Assembly: GCA_019454045.1 (NCBI GenBank)
Contig: SKCR01031800.1
Span: 1 to 64,000 of the forward strand
DNA length: 64,000 bases
From: Zanthoxylum bungeanum
Taxonomy: Eukaryota > Streptophyta > Magnoliopsida > Sapindales > Rutaceae
Direction: 5' to 3'
Shown here: in pieces, positions 32,531-46,125 of the stretch
Layout: every line of letters starts with the position of its first letter
Numbering within the stretch: the first letter of the stretch is position 1
Position numbers and translations under genes: made by a program
Notes under the pieces: generated by a model
What the model was told of the DNA's origin: nothing
Database searches by the model: none
The model's input: only the letters and a program-made list of their open reading frames with translations

Positions 32531-35500
32531 ATCCATGGTATCCTATACATATCCCAATGTGTATCGCATACTCATGGCCCTCAAGAGCTCACCAGCACTC
32601 AAGAGTTAGGCAACAACAAGTAAGTCTGCTTCAATAAATCGAGTCTGTCTAACAAACCCAACCATTTTCCTAAACCAGCATTATTCATATTTTACAGAAT
32701 CCAAATTCTACATCAATATGACTCAGATGCTATATCAGTATTGTGCTATAGCTACTGAGTTGTCTATGCATTTAGAGATCAAATCCAAATACTATAAGAC
32801 AACCGCAAACACTACACTAATATGAAAACTTCTAATCAAAAGGGTCACTTTGCAACTTCATAAGTCAATACTTCATAAGTTGCAACTGATTCCACAAGAT
32901 TAGTAGAATCAACGGTGACACTCCCACTGCATCTTTTCCGACTTTATATGACATAGACCATCTAATATCATAATTAGAATCAAAACTAATCTGACCTCAT
33001 GGTTGCTGACTAAATTCTCCATGAATAAGAAACTCGTTCTTAATATCTCAAAGATCACAAAGAACATGTTTCTAGAACCATCATATGGTCTTCACCATAT
33101 CAAAATAACTCGTAACTATTACGATTAAATTGATATCTTTAATCGCACATAATATAGTATTCATCACGCCATCATCCTATGATGCATGAGATTGACTAGA
33201 CATTCCAATCAATCTATCTTTCGACAAAAGAATCATCCTTTATGAAAGACGAATACTATATATATATATAAGACAATTTAACTGTAAACAGTTACACTAA
33301 CTGTCATACAGATAGTCTTACTGTGTCCTTTATTAGATCATATCTAATATTCGACTAATGGGAGTATCTCACAAGTCTCTCATTTTATATCTTATATAAA
33401 ACTTTATATCAAATATAACAGAGACTACTCTCACTGCTAACACGGAGAAAGGAAGATTTAGGATATATATTACTAGAGAGAAATTTGTACGTTCCCACTG
33501 ACCCTACTGAAAAATATGTATTCTCTATATTTCGATAAAACCAGACAATCTGACTGACATCAAAATCAGAGAACACAAATTTCCGGAAAACTTATCTGAG
33601 TCTACAATAGCCTCCACAAGCTAGTATATCAAACTGTGATCTTAGCAGAATACAAACTCTAGGGCCATTCTAGAATGAACTCTTCAAACCAAGAAACCAC
33701 AACGGATTTCTCGTTCGAAGAAATCACTCAAGAATGCCACTTTGCATTATTTAGCCAAAAAACACAGTTTAATATCAACATTAACCAACAGATCTTTAAT
33801 TGTCCAATCATTGGGACAAGAGACAAGTTTTCTCAGAATCTACAATAGACTACTGAGCATAAGCTTTCTCACTGTCATACTATAAAGGTCAAGCCTTTAT
33901 CAAGCTCACTTTGCTTTTGCTGCGCAAACAATTTGCACATTTTATGAACTATTCATAACGAAAGCCTGATCAAGTTCAAAACTTGATCTTCGTAAGCCAT
34001 GAACAATCTTAGATCTATGGTTCAACGGTAATTTTCGAAATCAATATCAAATATCGCTCCCACTATAAGTTATAGGATAATTTTCTTTGATAAGAAAACA
34101 TCAGAATCATTAAGTATCAAATACTTTATAAATGATTCCGACATCCTATTGACTTATACGGAAGTTGTCTAAGGGTCTTTTCATCTTATTAATTATGTAG
34201 CTCCATTATAGTCTATCACTCTCTCATTTGACTTCAATAAGTCAAGTCTTTTCTACAATCGTCAACATCCAATGTTAACAACCAAGTAACAAAATAATTT
34301 TATTACTCGGGATCATAGAAAAGATATTCTATCAAATAAAATATAATATTCCATTAAATAGAATAAATGATAAACATATCACTCGTACCTCCGAGGCACA
34401 AGTACTTTCAATTATATAACCATTATACAAAGGAAAGATTCAAATCTCAAACTTTTCAAGATTCGAATTTTCTACCTATACATATCATATATGTAACTGT
34501 AGAATCGAATGGAACCTTAATTAAATAGACGAATTAGCGTTACTGGAGCATAACCCCAAAAGCATTGAAAAACAATTCGGTAACTTTCAATATCAACGAA
34601 TCAAATCATATAAGATTCGATAACTCCCACTGACCAATTCCATCAGAATGGAATCGCGGAAGTTTAATACTGAGTAAGAATCACATTCATTAAATAACTA
34701 CAGAACTAATTGCCTTAAATTCATGCGTTTGATCAAATCAAACATCTTCGAATAATTCAAAGACGCGCAATGAATTTTTTAAAGACCAGTTTTCAACACT
34801 ACAAATAAAATATCTTTGAACTGTTCAAAATATTCTATCCGAGTTTCATTAGTAACATATTGACAGTTCTTGAACAATTCAAGACGTTCAACATGTTCTC
34901 TATTAGAAATACGTAACTAAGTCATGACAATTCATTAACTAAGTTACGAAGATCAGAAAACTATACATGGCAATTACTAATTCATTAAACTACATACATC
35001 TAATGTATTAGTCTAATAAATCTGGTGGTCCAATGACGATCATTGGTTAAATGAGATTTAATCACTTCATGAATACAATATTCATTAAATGAATAAGGAT
35101 ATATGGTGTGATCTTATATCAGACCATCTTTTACCATACGGAACAAGCATCTGATGCTTTTACGATAAAATCTCATAAAGCACAGTTCTCAGTTATTTAC
35201 TCTACCGAATATTTTTCTTAATATTTATCTTCCATCAATGGCACTACTAGTCATATCAAAATATGTAACAACTGTTTATACAGAACAAGTAACTATCCAA
35301 TAGTCACAAGTTCTGATATCAAATATCAAAACAGTTATTAAACATTATTTAAATAACTAGACAGGAGATTCGGTATCCAATACCTATAGTTGTCGTATTT
35401 TGGGAATCGATATTCTTTATACACAACTATACACATCTCTTTTCCTAAGCTTTATAATTTTTCGTTCAATTATTCACAACATTTGCAAATAATCGATTAG

Positions 35501-36084
35501 CAAATTATGTCAGACACGTGACTTCTAAAAGTCACTAAAGCCAAGAAACGTCATTATAAGACAAACAAATATTTAAGGGGTTTTCTTAATGCCAGTCAAG
35601 AATCTCGAGATATGAACCATTCAAGTCAATTCTTACTGCATAAGAAACAACTCTAACTAGACAGTTATATCCTAAACACAAATATCCTTTTAGATTACCT
35701 AATCGTGACTTAGAAACTGAGTCACAAACCATCTTGATTTTCTAAGAAAATCGGAACAACAGTTCCCGATGGTTTAAACAAATCTAACTATATCTAAGTC
35801 TGCTGTCTTTCTAGAACCTATTCTAGAACTACGCAACCATAAGTAAAGTCAGAAAACCTATATATTCAAGTAATATACTATGCAGTGGATTAGAAGCATA
35901 ATTCTATAAGCAGTATAGAATAATAGGAAAATGAAAGTAGTAAATTCCATAAAATTACACACTGCTTTAGTTATGGATTTTTAAACTCAGCAGTGTCTCC
36001 CACTACTTTACGTAATACCGTAATCCCCAACGGACAACGGGAATTTAATAATTAAATCGAATTCCATAGTGAGAGTAGGATCCC

Positions 36085-36415
36085 ATGAATATATTTCGAC
36101 TCACAGCTTTGGCACGTTCTCGTCTACGTATATTCATTAGGTAGACAACTCTTTGTCAATCACTCACCAGTGACTCCTGGTTTTGGTCCTGACCGTTTCT
36201 CGCCGTGACAGCTTTGGCACGTTCACAGAGAGGCGTATCAAGGCTACACTTGTCAATGACATATTCAAGCTACCGGTGTAGTCCTGACAGCTTTGGCACG
36301 TTCAGGATTTCCACTTTCACTTGAATTTGTCCAGTATCAATATACAACCGGTATGGATAATAATCCTATAACTACACACTCACAGCTTTGGCACGATCTC
36401 AGATGCACTTATAGA
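36085..36415 (-). ncRNA. Four-hairpin motif cluster, copy 1 (candidate RNA element)
   Basis: Four copies of CAGCTTTGGCACG (plus strand; CGTGCCAAAGCTG in the element RNA) at 36104-36116, 36209-36221, 36288-36300 and 36383-36395. Each is enclosed by a different inverted repeat: ATGAATATA/TATATTCAT; GTGA/TCAC with CGCC/GGCG outside; TCCTGA/TCAGGA with ATTCAAG/CTTGAAT outside; CTATAA/TTATAG. Same loop, different paired arms suggests selected RNA structure. It lies about 350-650 bases downstream of the primer site, where packaging or dimer signals of retroelements are found. No known family recognised; no expression evidence. Confidence 0.5.
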
Positions 36416-36747
36416 AAAATACACATAAACCGTACTGACAAGACGGACCAAGAAACATGTATCCATTACACGTTACTTAACAGCCATATTTAAAAGCAGG
36501 GATTTTCCTATGGAAGTTATACTCTACATCCAATGCAGAATTTTAATCTAAATCATTTTCTAAACATTTCAATTCTGTTTTAGAAAACATAACACAATTT
36601 AACTATTAAATTTCCGTTATATTTTCCGTTAACGTAAAACCGAAAAGTAAAGAAACATATATAAATTACAAGCATGTGCGAACATTAAAATTGGATTATA
36701 TATCATATATCAAGTATGAATAATGCAATGGATGAAGCATCAGACCC

Positions 36748-36759
36748 GCTCTGATACCA
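36748..36759 (-). other. E4 primer binding site, middle LTR
   Basis: GCTCTGATACCA on the plus strand is the reverse complement of TGGTATCAGAGC, the initiator methionine tRNA site of plant Copia elements. Four bases separate it from the LTR. Confidence 0.9.
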
Positions 36760-36763
36760 TTTT

Positions 36764-39298
36764 TGTTGGGGTTTTGGGAGATGGGTCCGGGCGAAATCAT
36801 ATTTTAAAATTTTTTTCAAAATACCGAATAAATTATTCAATATCTAATATGAAAAATTTATTCATATTTCACCCAAACATATTTATTCAATATCAAATAT
36901 TAACATAAATATAGTTGAAAACTCGCGAACTTTTACGAAAACTGTTTTTCCGTAAAATGGCCTAAAACGCATTTTTGACCAAACCGACTACCCGAAACTT
37001 ATGGAAAATGCCATGGTTAGCTCCAATAGTGTCGGGACAGTTCATGGGCTGCCCAAACAGTGACGAATTCATTGTTTGGACAGTCGTCACCCGGTTGGCT
37101 CAAAATCCACCATGTAACGCCGTTTTTGGCCGTTTTCGCTCATTTCAAGTCGGAAACACTTTCCGGCAATTATGCCAACTCCCAAAACACATCCATTACA
37201 TTCGTAAGACATCAAAATAATCCCAGTATTTCCAGTTTTACATAATCTGATCAGCAAACCGAAATTCCAAATAAACATGCTTTAAATCCAAAATTTCAAG
37301 ACTAAATCAATTAATCTCAACATCAATTGAGTCCCACCACAATGAATAACTCTAGAACAATTCTAGGCTATCTAAGAGTGGATCAATAACTCTAGAATGG
37401 CAACAATATTATCCAACAATAATTTGAATAAAATTGGAATGAAATTACATTAATTCCATCAAATCCCACTTCACACATGCACTAATCTTCCATTTCAACT
37501 CACCATAACCAAAAGCCCCAAATTTTCCACAAACAAAGAAACCCTAGAACATTTCCAAGTATTCAGGAAAATAATATGAAAACAAATTTCCAAGCTTAGG
37601 GATTAAGGACTACCTTTTAATCTTCAATTTCTAAGCCCTTTTTTTCTTGAATTTTCTTTGTTTCCTTAATGGATTTTGAAACAAATTTCCAAAACCCATT
37701 TTTGAGGACTCACGGCAGTGATCAAAGGATGAAGATAATGAAGAAACAATTTCTCTCTCTCCTTTAAGTGGTTGACCGAAACTATGAAGAAATTGGGGCA
37801 ATTTTATCTTTTAAATTTAATCAAATTAAATGACATTTTCACTTTATAATTATCCAATCAAAATTGGACATAAATAAAGTGCATTAAATACATGCCATTT
37901 GGTCCAATAAAATGTCACCATTTGTCATACTAATTATGACAAAAAAGATAAAACATTTTAATTTTCAATTATTTAATTATTTAAATTAAATAATAAATAA
38001 TTAAAAACAACCATATATGTATTTTTATTTACATTAAATAATAAACACATATATTTATGGCATGTGTCAAATCTTATTTGACAAATAATTAATGTGTATC
38101 TAATCAAATTATGTATCAAATACAAATACACAATAATTATTAGCGGAAAAATCCCCTAATTGCATGTGTTGTTATTTAACAATTAAACAATCTGAATTAA
38201 CTCATTTAATCCGGTGAAGTATTATGAATAATCAATATTATTCATATCGAGTTGCACAAGTGCTCAGCGAGTACACTTCATATTGTGAGACTCTCTAAGT
38301 TTAGGTTTATCCGTCACGAAATCAAATTTCGTGTCCATAATCCACCCACTCATGGATTATGACGACAACGGATAATCTCGCTAAACTATGCAAGTCGAGG
38401 TCATAGCATACGTATAATCCCTCCGTCACAGGCCATCCGTATTATACCTAGGATATAGATCAGAACGTCAAATCCGTTCGGTATAATACAGTCGACTTTC
38501 AATTTACGATCTCTAAATAACACTCGGAATTGATTTCCAAAGTTATACCACGGCCATGGATTTACTAGATCGTAAACACATGAGGATGCTTATGCCCTGT
38601 TCACAGGACTGACGGATCCTATCTTGATACGCACAAGATATCATGAGCATCAATCCACACCCAACGAACAGACGGAGGTCTGATCATGATTAGATCGTTG
38701 ACGTGACTGTCATCGAAGTGTGGAGGATGGCTCATATATCCACAGTGGTATCTCAAGTCAAATGACCATTATGCTCGCTCAACTCGAGAAGGTTCCTATT
38801 GACATTGGTGTACCATATATTAGGAAACCTTCAGTGAGTCGTTCAGTGTCTTATCAAATAAACACCTACATGTCTATACGAGTCTCCCGAGACTCATGGT
38901 TCACTGGGATAAACCATCGGACCAAGTCACGATATACGACATGTACTGGTCTCAGCAGATTTTACTAACCGACCCGTGTTAGCAAATCTTGACCATGAAC
39001 TTTATTTAAGGATATACAACTAATAGTGCGCTTCCCAATGTCAATTACAAACTACATTGTAACTGCAGACTATACTGTAAATCCTATGGTATTTGTCTAA
39101 TATACACGTATCACTAAACCAGATTCAGTTTCGATCTAATCGTAATCAGAAATCTAATCGCAATTAGATCGAATAAGCGTATAAAAGACAAGGGTGTTAC
39201 CAGTAAAATTAGTTATTTTATGGAAAATACAATTGCTCGTATTTATGAATCGGACATAAATACGATCCGGATTGGCACTCAGAGCACCAACCCTAACA
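36764..39298 (-). repeat. E4 LTR 2 (middle)
   Basis: 2535 bp, closely similar to LTR 1. It serves as 5' LTR for the left unit and as 3' LTR for the right unit. Confidence 0.92.
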
Positions 39299-42200
39299 AT
39301 TATCCCACTTCTTAGTGTCAATCCATGGTATCCTATACATATCCCAATGTGTATCGCATACTCATGGCCCTCAAGAGCTCACCAGCACTCAAGAGTTAGG
39401 CAACAACAAGTAAGCATGCTTCAATAAATCGAGTCTGTCTAACAAACCCAACCGTTTTCCTAAACCAGCATCATTCATATTTTACAGAATCCAAATTCTA
39501 CATCAATATGACTCAGATGCTATATCAGTATTGTGCTATAGCTACTGAGTTGTCTATGCATTTAGAGATCAAATCCAAATACTATAAGTCAACCGCAAGC
39601 ACTACACTAATATGAAAACTTCTAATCAAAAGGGTCACTTTGCAACTTCATAAGTCAATACTTCATAAGTTGCAAATGATTCCACAAGATTAGTAGAATC
39701 AACGGTGACACTCACACTGCATATTTTCTGACTTTATATGACATAGACCATCTAATATCATAATTAGAACCAAAACTAATCTGACCTCATGGTTGCTGAC
39801 TAAATTCTCCATGAATAAGAAACTCGTTCTTAATATCTCAAAGATCACAAAGAACATGTTTCTAGAACCATCATATGGTCTTCACCATATCAAAATAACT
39901 CGTAACAATTACGATTAAATTGATATCTTTAATCGTATATAATATAGTATTCATCACGCCATCATCCTATGATGCATGAGATTGACTAGACATTCCAATC
40001 AATCTATCTTTCGACAAAAGAATCATCCTTTATGAAAGACGAATATTATATATAATATATAATAATATATATAAGACAATTTACTGTTAAACGTTACACT
40101 AACTGTCATACAGATAGTCTTACTGTGTCCTTTATTAGATCATATCTAATATTCGACTAATGGGAGTATCTCACAAGTCTCTCAATTTTATATCTTATAT
40201 AAAACTTTATATCAAATATAACAGAGACTACTCTCACTGCTAACACGGAGAAAGGAAGATTTAGGATATATATTACTAAAGAGAAATTTGTACGTTCCCA
40301 CTGACCCTGCTGAAAAATATGTATTCTCTATATTTCGATAAAACCAGACAATCTGACTGACATCAAAATCAGAAAACACAAATTTTCTGAAAACTTATTT
40401 GAGTCTACAATAGCCTCCACAAGCTAGTATATCAAACTGTGATCTTAGCAGAATACAAACTCTAGGGCCATTCTAGAATGAACTCTTCAAACCAAGAAAC
40501 CACAACGGATTTCTCGTTCAAAGAAATCACTCAAGAATGCCACTTTGCATTATTTAGCCAAAAAACACAGTTTAATATCAACATTAACCAACAGATCTTT
40601 AATTGTCCAATCATTGGGACACGAGACAAGTTTTCTCAGAATCTACAATAGACTACTGAGCATAAGCTTTCTCACTGTCATACTATAAAGGTCAAGCCTT
40701 TATCAAGCTCACTTTGCTTTTGCTGTGCAAACAATTTGCACATTTTATGAACTATTCATAACGAAAGCCTGATCAAGTTCAAAACTTGATCTTCGTAAGC
40801 CATGAACAATCTTAGATCTATGGTTCAACGGTAATTTTCGAAATCAATATCAAATATCGCTCCCACTATAAGTTATAAGATATTTTTCTTTGATAAGAAA
40901 ACATCAGAATCATTAAGTATCAAATACTTTATAAACGGTTCCGACATCCTATTGACTTATACGGAAGTTGTCTAAGGGTCTTTTCATCTTATTAATTACG
41001 TAGCTCCATTACAGTCTATCACTCTCTCATTTGACTTCAATAAGTCAAATCTTTTCTACAATCGTCAACATTCAATGTTAACCACCAAGTAACAAAATAA
41101 TTTTATTACTCGGGATCATAGAAAAGATATTCTATCAAATAAAATATAATATTCCATTAAATAGAATAAATGATAAACCTATCACTCGTACCTCCGAGGC
41201 ACAAGTACTTTCAATTATATAACCATTATACAAAGGAAAGATTCAAATCTCAAACTTTTCAAGATTCGAATTTTCTACCTATACATATCATATATGTAAC
41301 TGTAGAATCGAATGGAACCTTAATTAAATAGAAGAATTAGCGTTACTGGAGCATAACCCCAAAAGCATTGAAAAATAATTTGGTAACTTTCAATATCAAC
41401 GAATCAAATCATATAAGATTCGATAACTCCCACTGACCAATTCCATCAGAATGGAATCGCGGAAGTTTAATACTGAGTAAGAATCACATTCATTAAATAA
41501 CTACAGAACTAATTGCCTTAAATTCATGCGTTTGATCAAATCAAACATCTTCGAATAATTCAAAGACGTGCAATGAATTTTTTAAAGACAAAGTTTTCAA
41601 CACTACAAATAAAATATCTTTGAACTGTTCAAAATATTCTATCCGAGTTTCATTAGTAACATATTGACAGTTCTTGAACAATTCAAGACGTTCAACATGT
41701 TCTCTATTAGAAATACGTAACTAAGTCATGACAATTCATTAACTAAGTTACGAAGATCAGAAAACTATACATGGCAATTACTAATTCATTAAACTACATA
41801 CATCTAATGTATTAGTCTAATAAATCTGGTGGTCCAATGACGATCATTGGTTAAATGAGATTTAATCACTTCCTGAATACAATATTTATTAAATGAATAA
41901 GGATATATGGTGTGATCTCATATCAGACCATCTTTTACCATACAGAACAAGCATCTGATGCTTTTATGATAAAATCTCATAAAGCACAATTCTCAGTTAT
42001 TTACTCTACCTAATATTTTTCTTAATATTTATCTTCCATCAATGGCACTACTAGTCATATCAAAATATGTAACAACTGTTTATACAGAACAAGTAACTAT
42101 CCAATAGTCACAAGTTCTGATATCAAATATCAAAACAGTTATTAAACATTATTTAAATAACTAGACGGGAGATCCGGTATCCAATACCTATAGTTGTCGA

Positions 42201-42917
42201 GATCCGGTATCCAATACCTATAGTTGTCGTATTTTGGGAATCGATATTCTTTATAAACAACTATACACATCTCTTTTCCTAAGCTTTATAATTTTTCGTT
42301 CAATTATTCACAACATTTGCAAATAATCGATTAGCAAATTATGTCAGACACATGACTTCTAAAAGTCACTAAAGCCAAGAAACGTCATTATAAGACAAAC
42401 AAATATTTAAGGGTTTTCTTAATGCCAGTCAAGAATCTCGAGATATGAACCATTCAAGTCAATCCTTACTGCATAAGAAACAACTCTAACTAGACAGTTA
42501 TATCCTAAACAAAAATATCCTTTTAGATTACCTAATCGTGACTTAGAAACTGAGTCACAAACCATCTTGATTTTCTAAGAAAATCGGAACAACAGTTCCC
42601 GATGGTTTAAACAAATCTAACTATATCTCAGTCTGCTGTCTTTCTAGAACCTATTCTAGAACTACGCAACCATAAGTAAAGTCAGAAAACCTATATATTC
42701 AAGTAATATACTATGCAGTGGATTAGAAGCATAATTCTATAAGCAGTATAGAATAATAGGAAAACAAAAGCAGTAAATTCCATAAAATTACACACTGCTT
42801 TAGTTATGGATTTTTAAACTCAGTAGTGTCTCCCACTACTTTACGTAATACTGTAATCCCCAACGGACAACGGGAATTTAATAATTAAATTGAATTCCAT
42901 AGTGAGAGTAGGATCCC

Positions 42918-43248
42918 ATGAATATATTTCGACTCACAGCTTTGGCACGTTCTCGTCTACGTATATTCATTAGGTAGACAACTCTTTGTCAATCACTCAC
43001 CAGTGACTCCTGGTTTTGGTCCTGACCGTTTCTCGCCGTGACAGCTTTGGCACGTTCACAGAGAGGCGTATCAAGGCTACACTTGTCAATGACATACTCA
43101 AGTTACCGGTGTAGTCCTGACAGCTTTGGCACGTTCAGGATTTCCACTTTCACTTGAATTTGTCCAGTATCAATATACAACCGGTATGGATAATAATCCT
43201 ATAACTACACACTCACAGCTTTGGCACGATCTCATATGCACTTATAGA
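42918..43248 (-). ncRNA. Four-hairpin motif cluster, copy 2 (candidate RNA element)
   Basis: Cores at 42937-42949, 43042-43054, 43121-43133 and 43216-43228, all unchanged. In the third hairpin the outer arm reads ACTCAAG instead of ATTCAAG while its partner CTTGAAT is unchanged. In the element RNA that turns an A-U pair into a G-U wobble and keeps the stem. Otherwise as in copy 1. Confidence 0.5.
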
Positions 43249-43578
43249 AAAATACACATAAACCGTACTGAAAAGACGGACCAAGAAACATGTATCCATT
43301 ACACGTTACTTAACAGCCATATTTAAAAGCAGGGATTTTCCTATGAAAGTTATACTCTACATCCAATGCAGAATTTTAATCTAAATCATTTTCTAAACAT
43401 TTCAATTTTTTTAGAAAACATAACACAATTTAACTATTAAATTTCCGTTATATTTTCCGTTAACGTAAAACCGAAAAGTAAAGAAACATATATAAATTAC
43501 AAGCATGTGCGAACATTAAAATTAGATTATATATCATATATCAAGTATGAATAATGCAATGGATGAAGCATCAGACCC

Positions 43579-43590
43579 GCTCTAATACCA
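43579..43590 (-). other. E4 primer binding site, right LTR
   Basis: GCTCTAATACCA, one change from the perfect site at 36748-36759. Confidence 0.8.
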
Positions 43591-43594
43591 TTTT

Positions 43595-46125
43595 TTTGGG
43601 GTTTTGGGAGATGGGTCCGGGCGAAATCATATTTTAAATTTTTTTTCAAAATACTGAATAAATTATTCAATATCTAATATGAATAATTTATTCATATTTC
43701 ACCTAAAAATATTTATTCAATATCAAATATTAACATAAATATAGTTGAAAACTCGCGAACTTTTACGAAAACCGGTTTTCCGTAAAATGGCCTAAAACGC
43801 ATTTTTGACCAAACCGACTACCCGACACTTATGGAAAATGCCCAGGTTAGCTCCAATAGTGTCGGGGAAGTTCATGGGCTGCCCAAACAGTGACGAATTC
43901 ATTGTTTGGACAGTCGTCACCCGGTTGGCTCAAAATCCACCCGGTAACGCCGTTTTCGCTCATTTCAAGTCGGAAACACTTTCCGGCAATTATGCCAACT
44001 CCCAAAACACATCCATTACATTCGTAAGACATCAAAATAATCCCAGAATTTCCAGTTTTACATAATCTGATCAGCAAACCGAAATTCCAAATAAACATGC
44101 TTTAAATCCAAAATTTCAAGACTAAATCAATTAATCTCAACATCAATTGAGTCCCACCACAAATGAATAACTCTAGAACAATTCTAGGCTATCTAAGAGT
44201 AGATCAATAACTCTAGAATGGCAACAATATTATCCAACAATAATTTGAATAAAATTGGAATGAAATTACATTAATTCCATCAAATCCCACTTCACACATG
44301 CACTAATCTTCCATTTCAATTCACCACAACCAAAAGCCCCAAGTTTTCCACAAACAAAGAAACCCTAGAACATTTCTAAGTATTCAAGAAAATAATATGA
44401 AAACAAATTTTCAAGCTTAGGGATTAAGGACTACCTTTTAATCTTCAATTTCTAAGCCCCTTTTTTTCTTGAATTTTCTTTGTTTCCTTAATGGATTTTG
44501 AAACAAATTTCCAAAACCCATTTTTGAGGACTCACGGCAGTGATCAAAGGATGAAGATAATGAAGAAACAATTTCTCTCTCTCCTTTAAGTGGTTGACCG
44601 AAACTATGAAGAAATTGGGGCAATTTTATCTTTTAAATTTAATCAAATTAAATGCCATTTTCACTTTATAATTATTCAATCAAAATTGGACATAAATAAA
44701 GTGCATTAAATACATGCCATTTGGTCCAATAAAATATCACCATTTGTCATACTAATTATGACAAAAAAGATAAAACATTTTAATTTTCAATTATTTAATC
44801 ATTTAATAATTAAATAAATAAATAATTAAAAATAACCATATATGTATTTCTATTTACATTAAATAATAAACACATATATTTATGGCATGTGTCAGAATCT
44901 TATTTGACAAATAATTAATGTGTATCTAATCAAATTATGTATCAAATACAAATACACAATAATTATTAGCGGAAAAAATCCCCTAATTGCATGTGTTGTC
45001 GTTTAACGATTAAATTATCTGAATTAACTCATTTAATCCGGTGAAGTATTATAAATCATCAATATTATTCATATCGAGTTGCCCAAATGCTCAACGAATA
45101 CACTTCATATTGTGGGACTCTCTAAGTTTAGGTTTATCCGTCACGAAATCCAATTTCGTGTCCATAATCCACCCACTCATGGATTATGACGACCATGGAT
45201 AATCTCGCTAAACTATGCAAGTCGAGGTCATAACATACGTATAATCCCTCCGTCACATGCCATCCGTATTATACCTGGGATATAGATCAGAACTTCAAAT
45301 TCATTCGGTATAATACAGTCGACTTTCAGTTTACGATCTCTAAATAACACTCGGAACTAATTTCTGAAGTTATACCACGGCCATGGATTTACTAGATCGT
45401 AAACACGTGAGGATGCTTATGCCCTGTACACAGGACTGATGGATCCTATCTTGATACACACAGGATATCATGAGCATCAGTCCACACCCAACGAACATGT
45501 GGAGGTCTGATCATGATTAGATCGTTGACGTGACTGCCATCAAAGTGTGGATGATAGCTCATATATCCACAGTGGTATCTCAAGTCGAAGGACCACTATG
45601 CTCGCTCAACTCGAGAAGGTTCCTATTGACGTTGGTGTACCATCTATTAGGAAACTTTTAGTGAGTCCTTCAGTGTCTTATCAAATAAACACCTACTTGT
45701 CTATACGAGTCTCCCGAGACTCATGGTTCACTGGGATAAACCATCAGATCAAATCACAATATACGACATGTACTGGTCTCAGCGGATTTTACTAACCGAC
45801 CCATGTTAGCAAATCTTGACCAGGAACTTTATTTAAGGATATACAACTAATAGTGCGCTTCCCAATGTCAATTACAAACTACGTTGTAACTGCATACTAT
45901 ACTGTAAATCCTAGGGTCTTTGTCTAATATACACGTATCACTGAACCAGATTCAGTTTCGATCTAATCGTAATCAGAAATCTAATCGCAATTAGATCGAA
46001 TAAGCGTATAAAAGACAAGGGTGCTACCAGTAAAATTAGTAATATTATGGAAAATACAATTGCTCGTATTTATGAATCGGACATAAATACGATCCGGATT
46101 GGCACTCCGAGCACCAACCCTAACA
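43595..46125 (-). repeat. E4 LTR 3 (5' LTR)
   Basis: 2531 bp. Its inner TG end is lost (TTTTTTTGGGG). It differs from LTRs 1 and 2 at more places than they differ from each other (for example 45000-45070 and 45290-45360). It keeps the CACGAAAT/ATTTCGTG hairpin with a changed loop. Confidence 0.9.

Larger units (their letters stand above)
32506..36763 (-). other. E4 internal region, copy 1 (non-coding)
   Basis: AT-rich, 4.26 kb, with stops in all frames of both strands and no ORF of note (longest 36293-36493, overlapping the hairpin cluster). Near the polypurine tract the minus strand retains a few codons resembling the end of a Copia pol (MSMRY before the tract). The four-hairpin cluster is near its 5' end. 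Confidence 0.85.
39299..43594 (-). other. E4 internal region, copy 2 (non-coding)
   Basis: About 98 percent like 32506-36763 by eye, with a few small indels. One is an extra tandem 36-bp copy at 42175-42235 (GATCCGGTATCCAATACC twice); another is a longer AT run near 40045-40075. It has no ORF of note. Its polypurine tract has lost a few bases (CCCACTTCTTAGTG). Confidence 0.85.
29959..46125 (-). mobile_element. E4: non-coding Copia-type element with three LTRs
   Basis: Three LTRs of about 2.54 kb (29959-32505, 36764-39298, 43595-46125) separated by two near-identical internal regions of about 4.26 and 4.30 kb. Methionine tRNA primer sites on the minus strand lie left of the second and third LTRs, and a polypurine tract lies right of the first, so it reads right to left. 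Outer flanks are ATAGG (29954-29958) and ATAAG (46126-46130), a one-mismatch target duplication inside E5. No ORF longer than about 66 codons exists in either internal region. This fits a large retrotransposon derivative, with tandem structure from LTR-LTR recombination. Confidence 0.9.
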
